Assembly: GCF_001645105.1 (NCBI RefSeq)
Contig: NZ_LKEG01000044.1
Coordinates: forward strand, 1 to 64,000
DNA: 64,000 nucleotides
DNA from: Pseudomonas marginalis
GTDB lineage: Bacteria > Pseudomonadota > Gammaproteobacteria > Pseudomonadales > Pseudomonadaceae
Direction of reading: 5' to 3'
Position numbers and translations under genes: made by a program. A model generated the notes under the pieces. It saw only the letters and a program-made list of their open reading frames with translations. It searched no databases and had not been told where the DNA came from. Positions 26,316-35,928 of this stretch are shown here, in pieces. How positions within the stretch are numbered: the first letter of the stretch is position 1; each line of letters begins with the position of its first letter.

Positions 26316-26696
26316 ATGTCCGATCCTCGCTACCAGATCGACGTCAGCGTCGTCACCCGCTTCCTCGCGGACCAATCGCAACCCGAACAGAACCGCTTCG
26401 CCTTTGCCTACACCATCACGGTGAAAAACAACGGGCTGGTGCCGGCCAAGTTGCTGTCACGCCACTGGGTCATCACCGACGGTGACGGCCAGGTCGAAGA
26501 AGTGCGCGGCGCGGGCGTGGTAGGCCAGCAGCCGCTGATCGACATAGGCGCCAGCCACACCTACAGCAGCGGCACAGTGATGACCTCCAAAGTCGGCACC
26601 ATGCAGGGTTCGTATCAGATGAAAGCCACTGACGGTAAATTGTTCGACGCCATCATTGCGCCCTTCCGCCTCGCGGTGCCGGGAGCCCTGCACTGA
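26316..26696 (+). CDS. apaG: ApaG protein
   Basis: A 126-residue fibronectin-III-like protein found beside apaH in many proteobacteria. Its function is poorly known. Family motifs visible are FAFAYTITVKNNG, LLSRHWVITD, GEGVVGQQP-like GAGVVGQQPLI, and MQGSYQM. The stop and the apaH ATG share one base. Confidence 0.95.
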   Translation: MSDPRYQIDVSVVTRFLADQSQPEQNRFAFAYTITVKNNGLVPAKLLSRHWVITDGDGQVEEVRGAGVVGQQPLIDIGASHTYSSGTVMTSKVGTMQGSYQMKATDGKLFDAIIAPFRLAVPGALH

Positions 26697-27547
26697 TGGC
26701 GACCTATGCGGTCGGCGACCTGCAAGGTTGTCTGGAGCCCCTCAAGTGCCTGCTTGATCGCGTAGCCTTCGACCCGGCAAAGGATCGACTGTGGCTGGTG
26801 GGTGATGTGGTCAACCGGGGCCCTGAGTCCCTGGAAACCCTGCGCTACTTATATAGCCTGCGTGACTCCCTGGTGTGCGTGCTGGGCAACCACGACCTGC
26901 ACCTGCTGGCGGCCGGCAACACGATCGAGCGCCTGAAAAAGGGCGACACCCTGCGGGAAATCCTCGAAGCGCCGGATCGCGCCGAGCTGCTCGACTGGCT
27001 GCGCCGGCAAAAAATCATGCATTACGACGAAGGCCGCAACATGGCCCTGGTCCATGCTGGCATCCCGCCCCAGTGGACACTGAAGAAAGCCCTCAAGTGT
27101 GCCGCTGAAGTCGAAAGCGCACTGGCCGATGACAACCTGTACACCGCCTATCTCGACGGCATGTACGGCAATGATCCCGTCAAGTGGGACAACGACCTGA
27201 CCGGCGTCGCCCGCCTACGAGTGATCACCAACTATTTCACCCGCATGCGCTTCTGCACCGCTGAAGGCAAACTGGACCTCAAGAGCAAAGAAGGCGCCGA
27301 CACCGCGCTGCCGGGTTACAAACCGTGGTTTGCTCACAAAGAGCGCAAGACCCGTGACACCAAGATCGTTTTTGGTCATTGGGCAGCGCTTGAAGGCAAG
27401 TGCGATGAGCCCGGCGTCTTCGCCCTCGACACCGGTTGCGTGTGGGGCGGCGCCATGACCCTGATGAATATCGACACCGGCGAGCGTTATAGCTGCCAGT
27501 GCGAATCTCCCCTTCCCGTTACACTGCCGGCTACGGCCAAGCCATAG
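26696..27547 (+). CDS. apaH: symmetrical bis(5'-nucleosyl)-tetraphosphatase
   Basis: Hydrolyses Ap4A to two ADP and can decap Np4-RNA. It has 283 residues. The metallophosphoesterase motifs GDLQGC (7-12), VGDVVNRGPES, LGNHDLHLLA and FGHWAALEG are all present. It is coupled to apaG and followed after 9 nt by glpE. Confidence 0.97.
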   Translation: MATYAVGDLQGCLEPLKCLLDRVAFDPAKDRLWLVGDVVNRGPESLETLRYLYSLRDSLVCVLGNHDLHLLAAGNTIERLKKGDTLREILEAPDRAELLDWLRRQKIMHYDEGRNMALVHAGIPPQWTLKKALKCAAEVESALADDNLYTAYLDGMYGNDPVKWDNDLTGVARLRVITNYFTRMRFCTAEGKLDLKSKEGADTALPGYKPWFAHKERKTRDTKIVFGHWAALEGKCDEPGVFALDTGCVWGGAMTLMNIDTGERYSCQCESPLPVTLPATAKP

Positions 27548-27556
27548 GAGCCCGCC

Positions 27557-27886
27557 ATGAGCGAATTCAAACGTATCCCTCCCGAACACGCCCAGGCCCT
27601 GCGCGCGCAAGGTGCCGTGGTGGTCGACATCCGTGACCAGCCGACGTATGCGGCCGGCCACATCACCGGTGCCCAGCACGTGGACAACGTCAACATCGCC
27701 GACTTCATCCGCGCCGCCGACCTTGACGCCCCCGTGATCGTGGCGTGCTACCACGGCAATTCCAGTCAGAGCGCGGCGGCCTACCTGGTCAGCCAGGGTT
27801 TCTCCGATGTCTATAGCCTGGACGGTGGCTTTGAGCTTTGGCGTACGACTTATCCTGCGGAAATTTCTTCAGGCAATTCGCAATAA
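27557..27886 (+). CDS. glpE: thiosulfate sulfurtransferase GlpE (single-domain rhodanese)
   Basis: A 109-residue rhodanese that transfers sulfane sulfur from thiosulfate to cyanide or thioredoxin. The active-site loop is ACYHGNSSQSAA with the catalytic Cys. The ATG is preceded by AGGAG. It is the last gene of the lptD-to-glpE series. A hairpin (27927-27949) follows. Confidence 0.94.
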   Translation: MSEFKRIPPEHAQALRAQGAVVVDIRDQPTYAAGHITGAQHVDNVNIADFIRAADLDAPVIVACYHGNSSQSAAAYLVSQGFSDVYSLDGGFELWRTTYPAEISSGNSQ

Positions 27887-27926
27887 TTTTTTTCACACCC
27901 CGCTACCCCGCGTGACGCTTGGGCTA

Positions 27927-27949
27927 GCGCCGTTTCTGACGAACGGCGC
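27927..27949. terminator. hairpin downstream of glpE
   Basis: GCGCCGTT and AACGGCGC are perfect 8-nt arms around TCTGACG. No U tract follows, so intrinsic termination is uncertain. Confidence 0.45.
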
Positions 27950-27974
27950 AGCCAAACTAATTACGTATCGCGCC

Positions 27975-28004
27975 TTGACCTCTCCGATTCCGAACTATCC
28001 TTAA
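27975..28004 (+). promoter_or_regulatory. candidate promoter of the prkA operon
   Basis: TTGACC (27975-27980) and CTATCCTTAA (27995-28004) resemble a -35 and an RpoS-like extended -10, with a slightly short spacer. An RpoS link fits the known stress control of this operon in enterics. It lies 167 nt before the prkA ATG. Confidence 0.35.
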
Positions 28005-28170
28005 GCGCAGGCCATCCGAATCAGGGGAGAGCCGGTACACCGGCGTGCGGGTCATCGGTAGCGTTTCAGGGTGTTTGGGGGGAAAACGGCCATTGGTGTT
28101 CGCCAATGTCTGCCAGCATCGACTGATTGATCCGGCGTCGGCTCCACGTATCGAGCGAGGTGACGACGTC

Positions 28171-30093
28171 ATGAGTATCTTTAGCCACTTCCAACAACGC
28201 TTCGCGTCCACACAGCAGGAAGAACTCACGCTGCAAGAGTATCTCGAGCTGTGCAAACAAGACCGTAGCACCTACGCATCTGCCGCCGAACGCCTGCTCT
28301 TGGCGATTGGCGAGCCGGAGCTGGTGGAAACCGCCAACAATTCGCGGCTGTCGCGAATATTCTCCAACAAGGTGATCCGCCGCTACCCGGCCTTTGAAGA
28401 CTTCCACGGAATGGAAGAATGCATTGACCAGATCGTCTCCTACTTCCGCCATGCCGCCCAAGGCCTGGAAGAGAAGAAACAGATCCTCTACCTGCTCGGC
28501 CCCGTCGGCGGCGGTAAATCGTCCCTGGCCGAAAAACTCAAACAACTGATCGAGAAGGTGCCCTTCTACGCCATCAAGGGCTCACCGGTCTTCGAGTCGC
28601 CCCTGGGCTTGTTCAACGCCACGGAAGATGGCGCGATCCTCGAAGAAGACTTCGGCATCCCACGGCGCTACCTCAACACCATCATGTCGCCCTGGGCCAC
28701 CAAGCGCCTGGCCGAGTTCGGCGGTGACATCAGCCAGTTCCGCGTGGTGAAACTCTACCCGTCGATCCTCAACCAGATCGGCGTGGCCAAGACCGAGCCG
28801 GGCGACGAGAACAACCAGGACATATCGGCGCTGGTGGGTAAGGTCGATATTCGCAAACTCGAGGAATTCCCGCAGAACGACGCCGATGCCTACAGCTACT
28901 CGGGCGCACTGTGCCGGGCCAACCAGGGCCTGATGGAGTTCGTGGAGATGTTCAAGGCACCGATCAAGGTGCTGCACCCCCTGCTCACCGCGACTCAGGA
29001 AGGCAACTACAACAGTACCGAAGGCCTGGGCGCGATTCCGTTCACCGGGATCCTGTTGGCCCACTCCAACGAATCGGAATGGCACACCTTCCGCAACAAC
29101 AAGAACAACGAAGCCTTCATCGACCGGATCTATATCGTCAAGGTGCCGTACTGCCTGCGGGTCAGCGATGAGATCAAGATTTACGACAAACTGCTGTTCA
29201 ACAGCTCGCTGGCCAAGGCCCACTGCGCACCCGACACCCTGAAGATGCTCGCCCAGTTCACCGTGCTGTCACGCCTCAAGGAGCCGGAAAACTCGAACAT
29301 CTACTCGAAGATGCGTGTGTACGACGGCGAAAACCTCAAGGACACCGACCCCAAGGCCAAGTCGATCCAGGAATACCGCGACACGGCGGGTGTGGATGAG
29401 GGCATGAACGGCCTGTCGACGCGCTTTGCGTTCAAGATCCTGTCCAAGGTCTTCAACTTCGACCCCCACGAGATCGCCGCCAACCCGGTACATCTGCTCT
29501 ACGTGCTGGAACAGCAGATCGAACAGGAGCAATTCCAGGCAGAAACCCGCGAGCGCTACCTGCGCTTCCTCAAGGAATACCTGGCGCCGCGCTACATCGA
29601 GTTCATCGGCAAGGAAATCCAGACCGCGTACCTGGAGTCCTACAGCGAATACGGCCAGAACATCTTCGACCGCTACGTGCTGTACGCCGACTTCTGGATC
29701 CAGGACCAGGAATACCGGGATCCGGAAACCGGTGAGATCCTCAATCGCGTGGCCCTTAACGAAGAACTGGAGAAAATCGAAAAACCAGCCGGCATCAGCA
29801 ATCCGAAAGATTTCCGCAACGAAATCGTCAACTTCGTGCTGCGCGCACGGGCCAACAACAACGGCAAGAACCCGACCTGGCTCAGCTACGAGAAGCTGCG
29901 GGTGGTCATCGAGAAGAAAATGTTCTCCAACACCGAGGACCTGCTGCCGGTCATCAGCTTCAACGCCAAGGCCAGCAAGGAGGATCAGCAAAAGCACAAC
30001 GACTTCGTCACACGAATGGTCGAGCGCGGCTACACCGACAAACAGGTACGGCTGCTCTCCGAGTGGTACCTGCGGGTTCGCAAATCGCAGTAA
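28171..30093 (+). CDS. prkA: PrkA family AAA+ protein / serine protein kinase
   Basis: A 640-residue protein (YeaG in E. coli), of standard family length. The P-loop GPVGGGKS is at residues 110-117, followed by the AAA core, and the C-terminal PrkA kinase-like domain starts near residue 400. The start at MSIFSHFQQRF is in frame with a longer leader reading that is not family-like. It is the first gene of the conserved prkA-yeaH-spoVR unit linked to stationary phase and nitrogen starvation. Kinase activity is disputed; newer work treats Bacillus PrkA as an AAA+ protease (family knowledge). Confidence 0.94.
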   Translation: MSIFSHFQQRFASTQQEELTLQEYLELCKQDRSTYASAAERLLLAIGEPELVETANNSRLSRIFSNKVIRRYPAFEDFHGMEECIDQIVSYFRHAAQGLEEKKQILYLLGPVGGGKSSLAEKLKQLIEKVPFYAIKGSPVFESPLGLFNATEDGAILEEDFGIPRRYLNTIMSPWATKRLAEFGGDISQFRVVKLYPSILNQIGVAKTEPGDENNQDISALVGKVDIRKLEEFPQNDADAYSYSGALCRANQGLMEFVEMFKAPIKVLHPLLTATQEGNYNSTEGLGAIPFTGILLAHSNESEWHTFRNNKNNEAFIDRIYIVKVPYCLRVSDEIKIYDKLLFNSSLAKAHCAPDTLKMLAQFTVLSRLKEPENSNIYSKMRVYDGENLKDTDPKAKSIQEYRDTAGVDEGMNGLSTRFAFKILSKVFNFDPHEIAANPVHLLYVLEQQIEQEQFQAETRERYLRFLKEYLAPRYIEFIGKEIQTAYLESYSEYGQNIFDRYVLYADFWIQDQEYRDPETGEILNRVALNEELEKIEKPAGISNPKDFRNEIVNFVLRARANNNGKNPTWLSYEKLRVVIEKKMFSNTEDLLPVISFNAKASKEDQQKHNDFVTRMVERGYTDKQVRLLSEWYLRVRKSQ

Positions 30094-30206
30094 GGCAGCG
30101 ACAGGCGTGTGCTGCCGGGCTTCTGGCCTGGCAGCCGACCGCTTGTCTCTAAGCTTCCAGCTCGCTGCTTGAAGCTTGTAACGTGAAGCTGCCCGGAGGG
30201 CTCCCC

Positions 30207-31478
30207 ATGAGCTATGTGATCGACCGACGCCTCAATGGCAAGAATAAGAGCACGGTAAACCGCCAGCGTTTCCTGCGGCGTTACCGTGACCACATCAAAA
30301 AGGCCGTTGAAGAGGCCGTCAGCCGCCGCTCTATCACCGACATGGAGCATGGCGAACAAATCAGCATTCCTGGACGGGACATCGACGAACCGGTGCTGCA
30401 CCACGGCCGGGGCGGTAAACAGACCGTCGTGCACCCCGGCAACAAGGAGTTCACCACCGGCGAACATATCCAGCGCCCCCAAGGCGGTGGCGGCGGCAAG
30501 GGCCCCGGCAAGGCGGGTAATTCCGGCGAAGGCATGGATGAGTTCGTGTTCCAGATCACCCAGGAAGAATTCCTCGAGTTCATGTTCGAGGACCTGGAGT
30601 TGCCCAACCTGGTCAAGCGCAACCTGACCGGCACCGACACCTTCAAGACCGTCCGCGCCGGGATCAGTAACGAGGGCAACCCGTCACGCATCAACATCAT
30701 CCGCACCCTGCGCTCGGCCCATGCCCGGCGTATCGCCCTGTCGGGCAGCAGCCGCGCCAAACTGAGGGATGCCAAGGAAGAGTTGGCGCGTTTGAAACGT
30801 GAAGAGCCGGACAACTTCGGCGATATTCAAGAAATAGAGGCGGAAATAGAGAAACTCAGCGCACGCATTCATCGTGTGCCATTTCTCGACACCTTTGACT
30901 TGAAATACAACCTGCTGGTCAAACAACCCAATCCCAGTTCCAAGGCGGTGATGTTCTGCCTGATGGACGTTTCCGGCTCCATGACCCAGGCCACCAAGGA
31001 CATCGCCAAGCGCTTCTTTATCCTGCTGTACCTGTTTCTCAAGCGGAACTACGACAAGATCGATGTGGTGTTCATTCGCCACCACACCAGCGCCCGGGAA
31101 GTAGACGAAGAAGAGTTCTTCTACTCGCGGGAAACCGGCGGCACCATCGTCTCCAGCGCGTTGAAGTTGATGCAGGAGATCATGGCCGAGCGCTACCCGG
31201 CCAACGAGTGGAATATCTACGCCGCCCAAGCCTCGGACGGCGACAACTGGAACGACGACTCGCCTATCTGCCGCGACATCCTGATCAACCAGATCATGCC
31301 GTTCGTGCAGTACTACACTTACGTTGAAATCACCCCCCGTGAGCACCAGGCCCTGTGGTTCGAATATGAACGCATCGGCGAAGCCTTTGCCGACACCTTC
31401 GCCCAGCAGCAACTGGTCTCGGCCGGCGATATCTACCCGGTCTTCCGTGAACTCTTCCAGCGCAGGTTAGTGACATGA
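30207..31478 (+). CDS. yeaH: YeaH/YhbH family protein (DUF444, VWA-like)
   Basis: A 423-residue protein always found with PrkA. The C-terminal half has a von Willebrand A-like fold with a MIDAS-type motif (FCLMDVSGSMTQA). The N-terminal half has a Gly-rich segment (QGGGGGKGPGKAG) and charged helices. The start at MSYVIDRRL is preceded by GGAGGG. The stop overlaps spoVR (ATGA). It probably partners PrkA and SpoVR; its molecular role is unknown. Confidence 0.92.
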   Translation: MSYVIDRRLNGKNKSTVNRQRFLRRYRDHIKKAVEEAVSRRSITDMEHGEQISIPGRDIDEPVLHHGRGGKQTVVHPGNKEFTTGEHIQRPQGGGGGKGPGKAGNSGEGMDEFVFQITQEEFLEFMFEDLELPNLVKRNLTGTDTFKTVRAGISNEGNPSRINIIRTLRSAHARRIALSGSSRAKLRDAKEELARLKREEPDNFGDIQEIEAEIEKLSARIHRVPFLDTFDLKYNLLVKQPNPSSKAVMFCLMDVSGSMTQATKDIAKRFFILLYLFLKRNYDKIDVVFIRHHTSAREVDEEEFFYSRETGGTIVSSALKLMQEIMAERYPANEWNIYAAQASDGDNWNDDSPICRDILINQIMPFVQYYTYVEITPREHQALWFEYERIGEAFADTFAQQQLVSAGDIYPVFRELFQRRLVT

Positions 31479-33040
31479 CCGCCAAAAAAGAGCAAAAGCG
31501 CCAACCCATTTCCACGGGGTCTGAGTGGACCTTTGAACTGATCCAGGCCTATGACCGGGAAATCAGCCGCATTGCGGCGGGTTATGCCCTGGACACCTAC
31601 CCCAACCAGATCGAAGTGATCACCGCCGAACAGATGATGGATGCCTATGCCTCCGTCGGCATGCCCCTGGGTTATCACCATTGGTCCTACGGCAAACACT
31701 TCCTCAGCACCGAAAAGTCCTACAGTCGTGGCCAGATGGGTTTGGCCTACGAGATCGTGATCAACTCCGACCCCTGCATCGCCTACCTGATGGAAGAGAA
31801 CACCATCTGCATGCAAGCGCTGGTGGTGGCCCACGCATGCTACGGGCACAACAGCTTCTTCAAGGGTAATTACCTGTTCCGCACATGGACCGATGCCAGT
31901 TCGATCATCGATTACCTGGTGTTTGCCAAGCAGTACATCATGCAGTGCGAGGAACGCCACGGCATCGATGCGGTGGAAGACCTGCTCGACTCCTGCCATG
32001 CCCTGATGAACTACGGAGTCGACCGTTACAAACGCCCCTACCCGATTTCCGCCGAAGAAGAACGTCTGCGCCAGAAAGAGCGCGAAGAGCACCTGCAGAA
32101 ACAGATCAACGACTTGTGGCGCACCATTCCCAAACGCGCCGGCAAGAACAGCGACAAGGACAATGCACGTTTCCCCTCCGAACCTCAGGAAAACATCCTC
32201 TATTTCCTGGAAAAGCACGCACCGTTGCTGGAACCGTGGCAGCGCGAAATCGTGCGCATTGTGCGCAAGATCGCCCAGTATTTTTATCCACAGCGTCAGA
32301 CCCAGGTGATGAACGAAGGATGGGCGACGTTCTGGCACTACACCTTGATGAACGACCTGTACGACGAAGGCCTGGTCACTGACGGTTTCATGATGGAGTT
32401 TCTCACCTCCCATACCAGCGTGGTCTTCCAGCCAGGCTTCGACAGCCCTTACTACAACGGCATCAACCCTTACGCGCTGGGCTTCGCCATGTACCGCGAT
32501 ATCCGACGCATGTGCGAACACCCAACCGAGGAGGACCGCCGCTGGTTCCCCGAAATCGCCGGCAGCGACTGGCTGTCTACCATCAAGTTCGCCATGAGCA
32601 GCTTCAAGGACGAGAGTTTTATCCTGCAGTACCTGTCACCCCAAGTGATTCGTGACCTGAAGCTGTTCAGCATCCTCGATGACGACCTCAAGGATGACCT
32701 GCTGGTACCGGCCATCCATGATGAACCCGGCTACCGCACCATCCGCGAAACCTTGGCGGCGCAGTACAACCTGGGCAATCGCGAGCCTAATGTGCAGATC
32801 TACAGCATCGATGTGCGTGGCGACCGTTCGTTGACCCTGCGCCATCAGCAACACGACCGCAAACCTCTCGGCGAATCCACCGAGGAAGTGCTCAAGCACC
32901 TGCATCGGCTGTGGGGGTTCGACATCCACCTGGAAACCCTGCAAGGCGATCAGGTGATGAAAACCCATCACGTGCCACCGCGCAGCGATCATAACGATAA
33001 CGACTACGGGCGCCTGGACCTCGCCGTCGTTCATCTCTGA
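31475..33040 (+). CDS. spoVR: SpoVR family protein (YcgB)
   Basis: A 521-residue SpoVR/YcgB protein, third gene of the prkA operon. Family features include YASVGMPLGYHHWSYGK, the His/Cys-rich VVAHACYGHNSFFKGN and the HEGWAT-like NEGWATFWHYTLM. Such motifs suggest metal binding, but no activity is established. It is named for B. subtilis SpoVR (spore cortex) though pseudomonads do not sporulate. Confidence 0.94.
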   Translation: MTAKKEQKRQPISTGSEWTFELIQAYDREISRIAAGYALDTYPNQIEVITAEQMMDAYASVGMPLGYHHWSYGKHFLSTEKSYSRGQMGLAYEIVINSDPCIAYLMEENTICMQALVVAHACYGHNSFFKGNYLFRTWTDASSIIDYLVFAKQYIMQCEERHGIDAVEDLLDSCHALMNYGVDRYKRPYPISAEEERLRQKEREEHLQKQINDLWRTIPKRAGKNSDKDNARFPSEPQENILYFLEKHAPLLEPWQREIVRIVRKIAQYFYPQRQTQVMNEGWATFWHYTLMNDLYDEGLVTDGFMMEFLTSHTSVVFQPGFDSPYYNGINPYALGFAMYRDIRRMCEHPTEEDRRWFPEIAGSDWLSTIKFAMSSFKDESFILQYLSPQVIRDLKLFSILDDDLKDDLLVPAIHDEPGYRTIRETLAAQYNLGNREPNVQIYSIDVRGDRSLTLRHQQHDRKPLGESTEEVLKHLHRLWGFDIHLETLQGDQVMKTHHVPPRSDHNDNDYGRLDLAVVHL

Positions 33041-33046
33041 AACAGC

Positions 33047-33100
33047 AAAGCCTCCATTGGCCAGGCACAGGCGGTATCCTGTGACGCTAATGGAGGCTTT
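33047..33100 (+). terminator. inverted repeat over the cca ribosome-binding site
   Basis: AAAGCCTCCATT (33047-33058) and AATGGAGGCTTT (33089-33100) are perfect 12-nt arms. The 3' arm is followed by TTC and the cca ATG, so it contains the only evident Shine-Dalgarno (GGAGG) of cca. It could end the spoVR message and at the same time mask cca translation in read-through RNA. Confidence 0.65.
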
Positions 33101-33103
33101 TTC

Positions 33104-34333
33104 ATGAAAATCTACAAAGTCGGCGGTGCCGTACGCGACCGCTTGCTGGGCATCAAGGTCACCGACATCGACCGCGTCGTCGTGGGTGCAACCACAGAAG
33201 AGATGCTGGCCAAAGGCTTCAAACCTGTGGGTGCAGACTTCCCGGTATTCCTGGACCCAAAAAATGGCGATGAATACGCGCTGGCCCGCACCGAACGCAA
33301 GAGCGGCCGGGGTTACGGCGGCTTTGTGTTTCATGCCAGCCCAGAGGTTACGCTGGAAGAAGACCTGATCCGTCGCGACCTGACCATCAACGCGATGGCG
33401 GAAGACGATGACGGCAACTTGACTGACCCCTATCACGGCCTGCGCGACCTTGAAGCGCGCATTTTGCGCCATGTTTCCCCGGCATTCGCCGAAGATCCTC
33501 TACGGGTACTGCGAGTCGCGCGCTTTGCTGCGCGTTACGCGCACCTGGGTTTTACCGTCGCGCCCGAGACCCTGGAACTGATGCGTCAACTCAGCGAGTC
33601 CGGTGAACTGGAAGCCCTGACACCGGAGCGCAGCTGGAAAGAAATCTCTCGGGCATTGATGGAAGACCAGCCGCAGGTATTTATCCAGGTACTGCGCGAC
33701 TGCGCTGCGTTGAAAACGTTGATGCCTGAGGTCGATGCACTGTTCGGCGTACCGCAGCCCGAAGCCCACCACCCGGAAATCGACACCGGCGTGCACACCT
33801 TGAGCGTGTTGGAACAGGCGGCCTTGCACAAACAGCCACTGACTGTGCGCTGGGCTTGCCTGCTCCACGACCTGGGCAAGGGCACGACGCCTGTGGATAA
33901 GTTGCCGCAGCATATTGCCCATGAACATCGGGGCTTGAAGCTGATCAAGGCCGTCAATGAGCGCTTCAAAGTGCCAAGGGATTGTCAGGAACTTGCGTTG
34001 CTGGTGGGCCAATACCACACTCACGGCCATCGGGCGCTTGAGCTGAAAGCCTCGACATTGCTGGAGTTGCTGCAGAGTTTTGACGTGTACCGTCGGCCGC
34101 AGCGCTTTGAAGAGTTTGTGATCGCCTGCGAGATGGACGCCCGCGGCCGCAAGGGCCTGGAGCAACGCATTTATCCACAGGCGGATTATTTGCGTGGGGC
34201 TGCGAAGGCAGCCCGCGAAGTGGCCGTCGCGCCCTTGCTGGAGAAGGGCTACAAAGGCCCGGAACTGGGTGAGGCGCTGAAGCGCGAAAGGCTTAAGGCG
34301 TTGAAGGCCTACAAAGAACAGCCCATTCTCTAG
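33104..34333 (+). CDS. cca: CCA-adding tRNA nucleotidyltransferase (multifunctional)
   Basis: Adds or repairs the 3' CCA of tRNAs. It has 409 residues. The class II nucleotidyltransferase start is YKVGGAVRDRLLG with the metal pair in VTDIDRVVVG; RRDLTINAMA and the basic RVLRVARFAARY follow. A C-terminal HD domain (LLHDLGKG) gives the 2',3'-cyclic phosphodiesterase/phosphatase found in E. coli-type enzymes. The ATG lies 3 nt after the 3' arm of a long inverted repeat. Confidence 0.97.
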   Translation: MKIYKVGGAVRDRLLGIKVTDIDRVVVGATTEEMLAKGFKPVGADFPVFLDPKNGDEYALARTERKSGRGYGGFVFHASPEVTLEEDLIRRDLTINAMAEDDDGNLTDPYHGLRDLEARILRHVSPAFAEDPLRVLRVARFAARYAHLGFTVAPETLELMRQLSESGELEALTPERSWKEISRALMEDQPQVFIQVLRDCAALKTLMPEVDALFGVPQPEAHHPEIDTGVHTLSVLEQAALHKQPLTVRWACLLHDLGKGTTPVDKLPQHIAHEHRGLKLIKAVNERFKVPRDCQELALLVGQYHTHGHRALELKASTLLELLQSFDVYRRPQRFEEFVIACEMDARGRKGLEQRIYPQADYLRGAAKAAREVAVAPLLEKGYKGPELGEALKRERLKALKAYKEQPIL

Positions 34334-34346
34334 ACGCTGCCCACCC

Positions 34347-34374
34347 GTGGCGAGGGAGCTTGCTCCCTCGCCAC
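34347..34374. repeat. solo REP hairpin between cca and folK
   Basis: GTGGCGAGGGAGC and GCTCCCTCGCCAC form 13-nt arms around TT. It lies between convergent genes and may end both transcripts. Confidence 0.75.
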
Positions 34375-34388
34375 AGGACGCTCGGCGC

Positions 34389-34907
34389 CTACAAGAGCGT
34401 GCCTGGCGTGAGTTGCTGGCCCCGCCATTCAAACCCGACGGGTGCCAACACCTGGTCAATCTGCGCATCGCGCCACAGTTCGGCCAGGGTCTTGCCCACC
34501 TCAGGGTGCACGCGATCGGGCGCCATCAACGACAGCGGCCACAGCACAAAGGCGTTCTTCAGGATCTCTGCACGGGGCAGGACCAGGCCCTCGAAATTAC
34601 CCACCAGCTCGCCATACAGCAGCACGTCGATATCCAGCGGCAAGCCCTTACGGTCCGGCGCATAGCGACCATTATCGGCTTCGATGAATTTCAACCGGCG
34701 ATCCAGCTCCATCAACGGCAGGTCGGTATAGGCCGACACCACCAAGTTGAAGAAAGGCCCGCTCTTGATGCCCACCGGCTGGCTTTCGAACACCGCCGAG
34801 CAGCGCATATCGGTCAAAAAAACCGCCAGCGCATCAAGGCCGGCGCGTAGATGGGACTCGCGCTCGATATTACTGCCTAGGCCAAGATAAACCTGAGTTA
34901 GCGACAT
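34389..34907 (-). CDS. folK: HPPK, 2-amino-4-hydroxy-6-hydroxymethyldihydropteridine pyrophosphokinase
   Basis: A folate-pathway kinase of 172 residues. The N-terminus YLGLGSNIERE and the Mg/ATP motif RKGLPLDIDVLLYG are diagnostic. It overlaps folB by 10 nt. FolB makes the pterin that FolK pyrophosphorylates, so the pair is functionally adjacent. Confidence 0.95.
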   Translation of the reverse strand: MSLTQVYLGLGSNIERESHLRAGLDALAVFLTDMRCSAVFESQPVGIKSGPFFNLVVSAYTDLPLMELDRRLKFIEADNGRYAPDRKGLPLDIDVLLYGELVGNFEGLVLPRAEILKNAFVLWPLSLMAPDRVHPEVGKTLAELWRDAQIDQVLAPVGFEWRGQQLTPGTLL

Positions 34908-35251
34908 CCGCGCTCGATCTCCACACCCACGCCCTTGGCAGCCGGCACGGCCCCCGGCTTGGTCAACTTGAGGTGCAACCAGGGAATCTGGAATTCACTC
35001 ATGAGCACCTCGGCCAGGCGTTCAGCGAAGGTCTCCACCAATTGGTACTGGGACTGCTCGGCAAACGCCTGGATACGCGCGGATACACTGGCGTAATCCA
35101 GCGCCAGGGTCAGGTCGTCACCGGCAGCGGCCGGGCGGTTATCCCAGGCGAAGCTCAGGTCCAGGCGCAGGCATTGGCGGATTCCGCGCTCCCAGTCGTA
35201 GGCCCCGATGACGGTGTCGACTTCCAGGCCTTCGATAAACACTCTGTCCAA
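34898..35251 (-). CDS. folB: dihydroneopterin aldolase
   Basis: A 117-residue aldolase/epimerase of folate synthesis. Visible are [21 protein letters not shown], the DYASV motif and [11 protein letters not shown], then the substrate lysine region LKLTKPGAV. The start is a TTG (35251), where family similarity begins; an alternative in-frame TTG lies 8 codons upstream. It is divergent from plsY with 74 nt between starts. Confidence 0.93.
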
Positions 35252-35325
35252 GCACTCTTCTCCGCTGCACGACAAGGGCGCGATGCCCCGTTAGAATCAG
35301 GGCGTCCTCGCCCGGAATAGTTAGC

Positions 35326-35895
35326 ATGTTTTGGTTACTGGCGATTCTCGCCTACCTGCTCGGCTCGCTGTCCTTCGCCATTTTGCTCAGCCGCCTGACG
35401 GGAAATCCCGACCCGCGAATGAGTGGCTCAGGCAATGCCGGCGCCACCAATATGTTGCGCCTGGCCGGTAAGAAGCTCGCCGTACTGACCCTGCTGGGCG
35501 ACATGTGCAAGGGCTTGTTGCCCGTGCTGATCGCCAGCCTCGCCGGCCTTACCCTGCAACAACAGGCCTGGATCGGTGTATGTGCCGTCCTGGGCCATTT
35601 GTTTCCACTGTACTTCCGCTTTCGCGGTGGCAAAGGCGTCGCCACGGCAGCCGGCATGTTACTGGGGATCTACCCACCAGCGGCGTTGCTGGCCGTGCTC
35701 GCCTGGCTGCTGGCGTTCTACCTGACCCGCACCAGTTCACTTGCCGCGCTGATCGCCACCCCGCTCACCCTGCCGCTATTGGCCTGGCAGGAACCGGCGG
35801 CGCTGGTACCGATGAGCGTGCTGACACTGCTGATCGTCTGGCGCCACCGAGGCAATTTACGCGACCTGTTTGCCGGGCGCGAACGGCATTTTTAA
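35326..35895 (+). CDS. plsY: acyl-phosphate:glycerol-3-phosphate acyltransferase
   Basis: A 189-residue inner-membrane enzyme that starts phospholipid synthesis with PlsX. It has about five membrane segments. The three cytoplasmic motifs are seen: [13 protein letters not shown], the FRGGKGVAT loop and the C-terminal [15 protein letters not shown]. It is convergent with tsaD. Confidence 0.96.
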
Positions 35896-35928
35896 ATACG
35901 TTCGCTGAGCCCGGCTCACGTTATGGTG

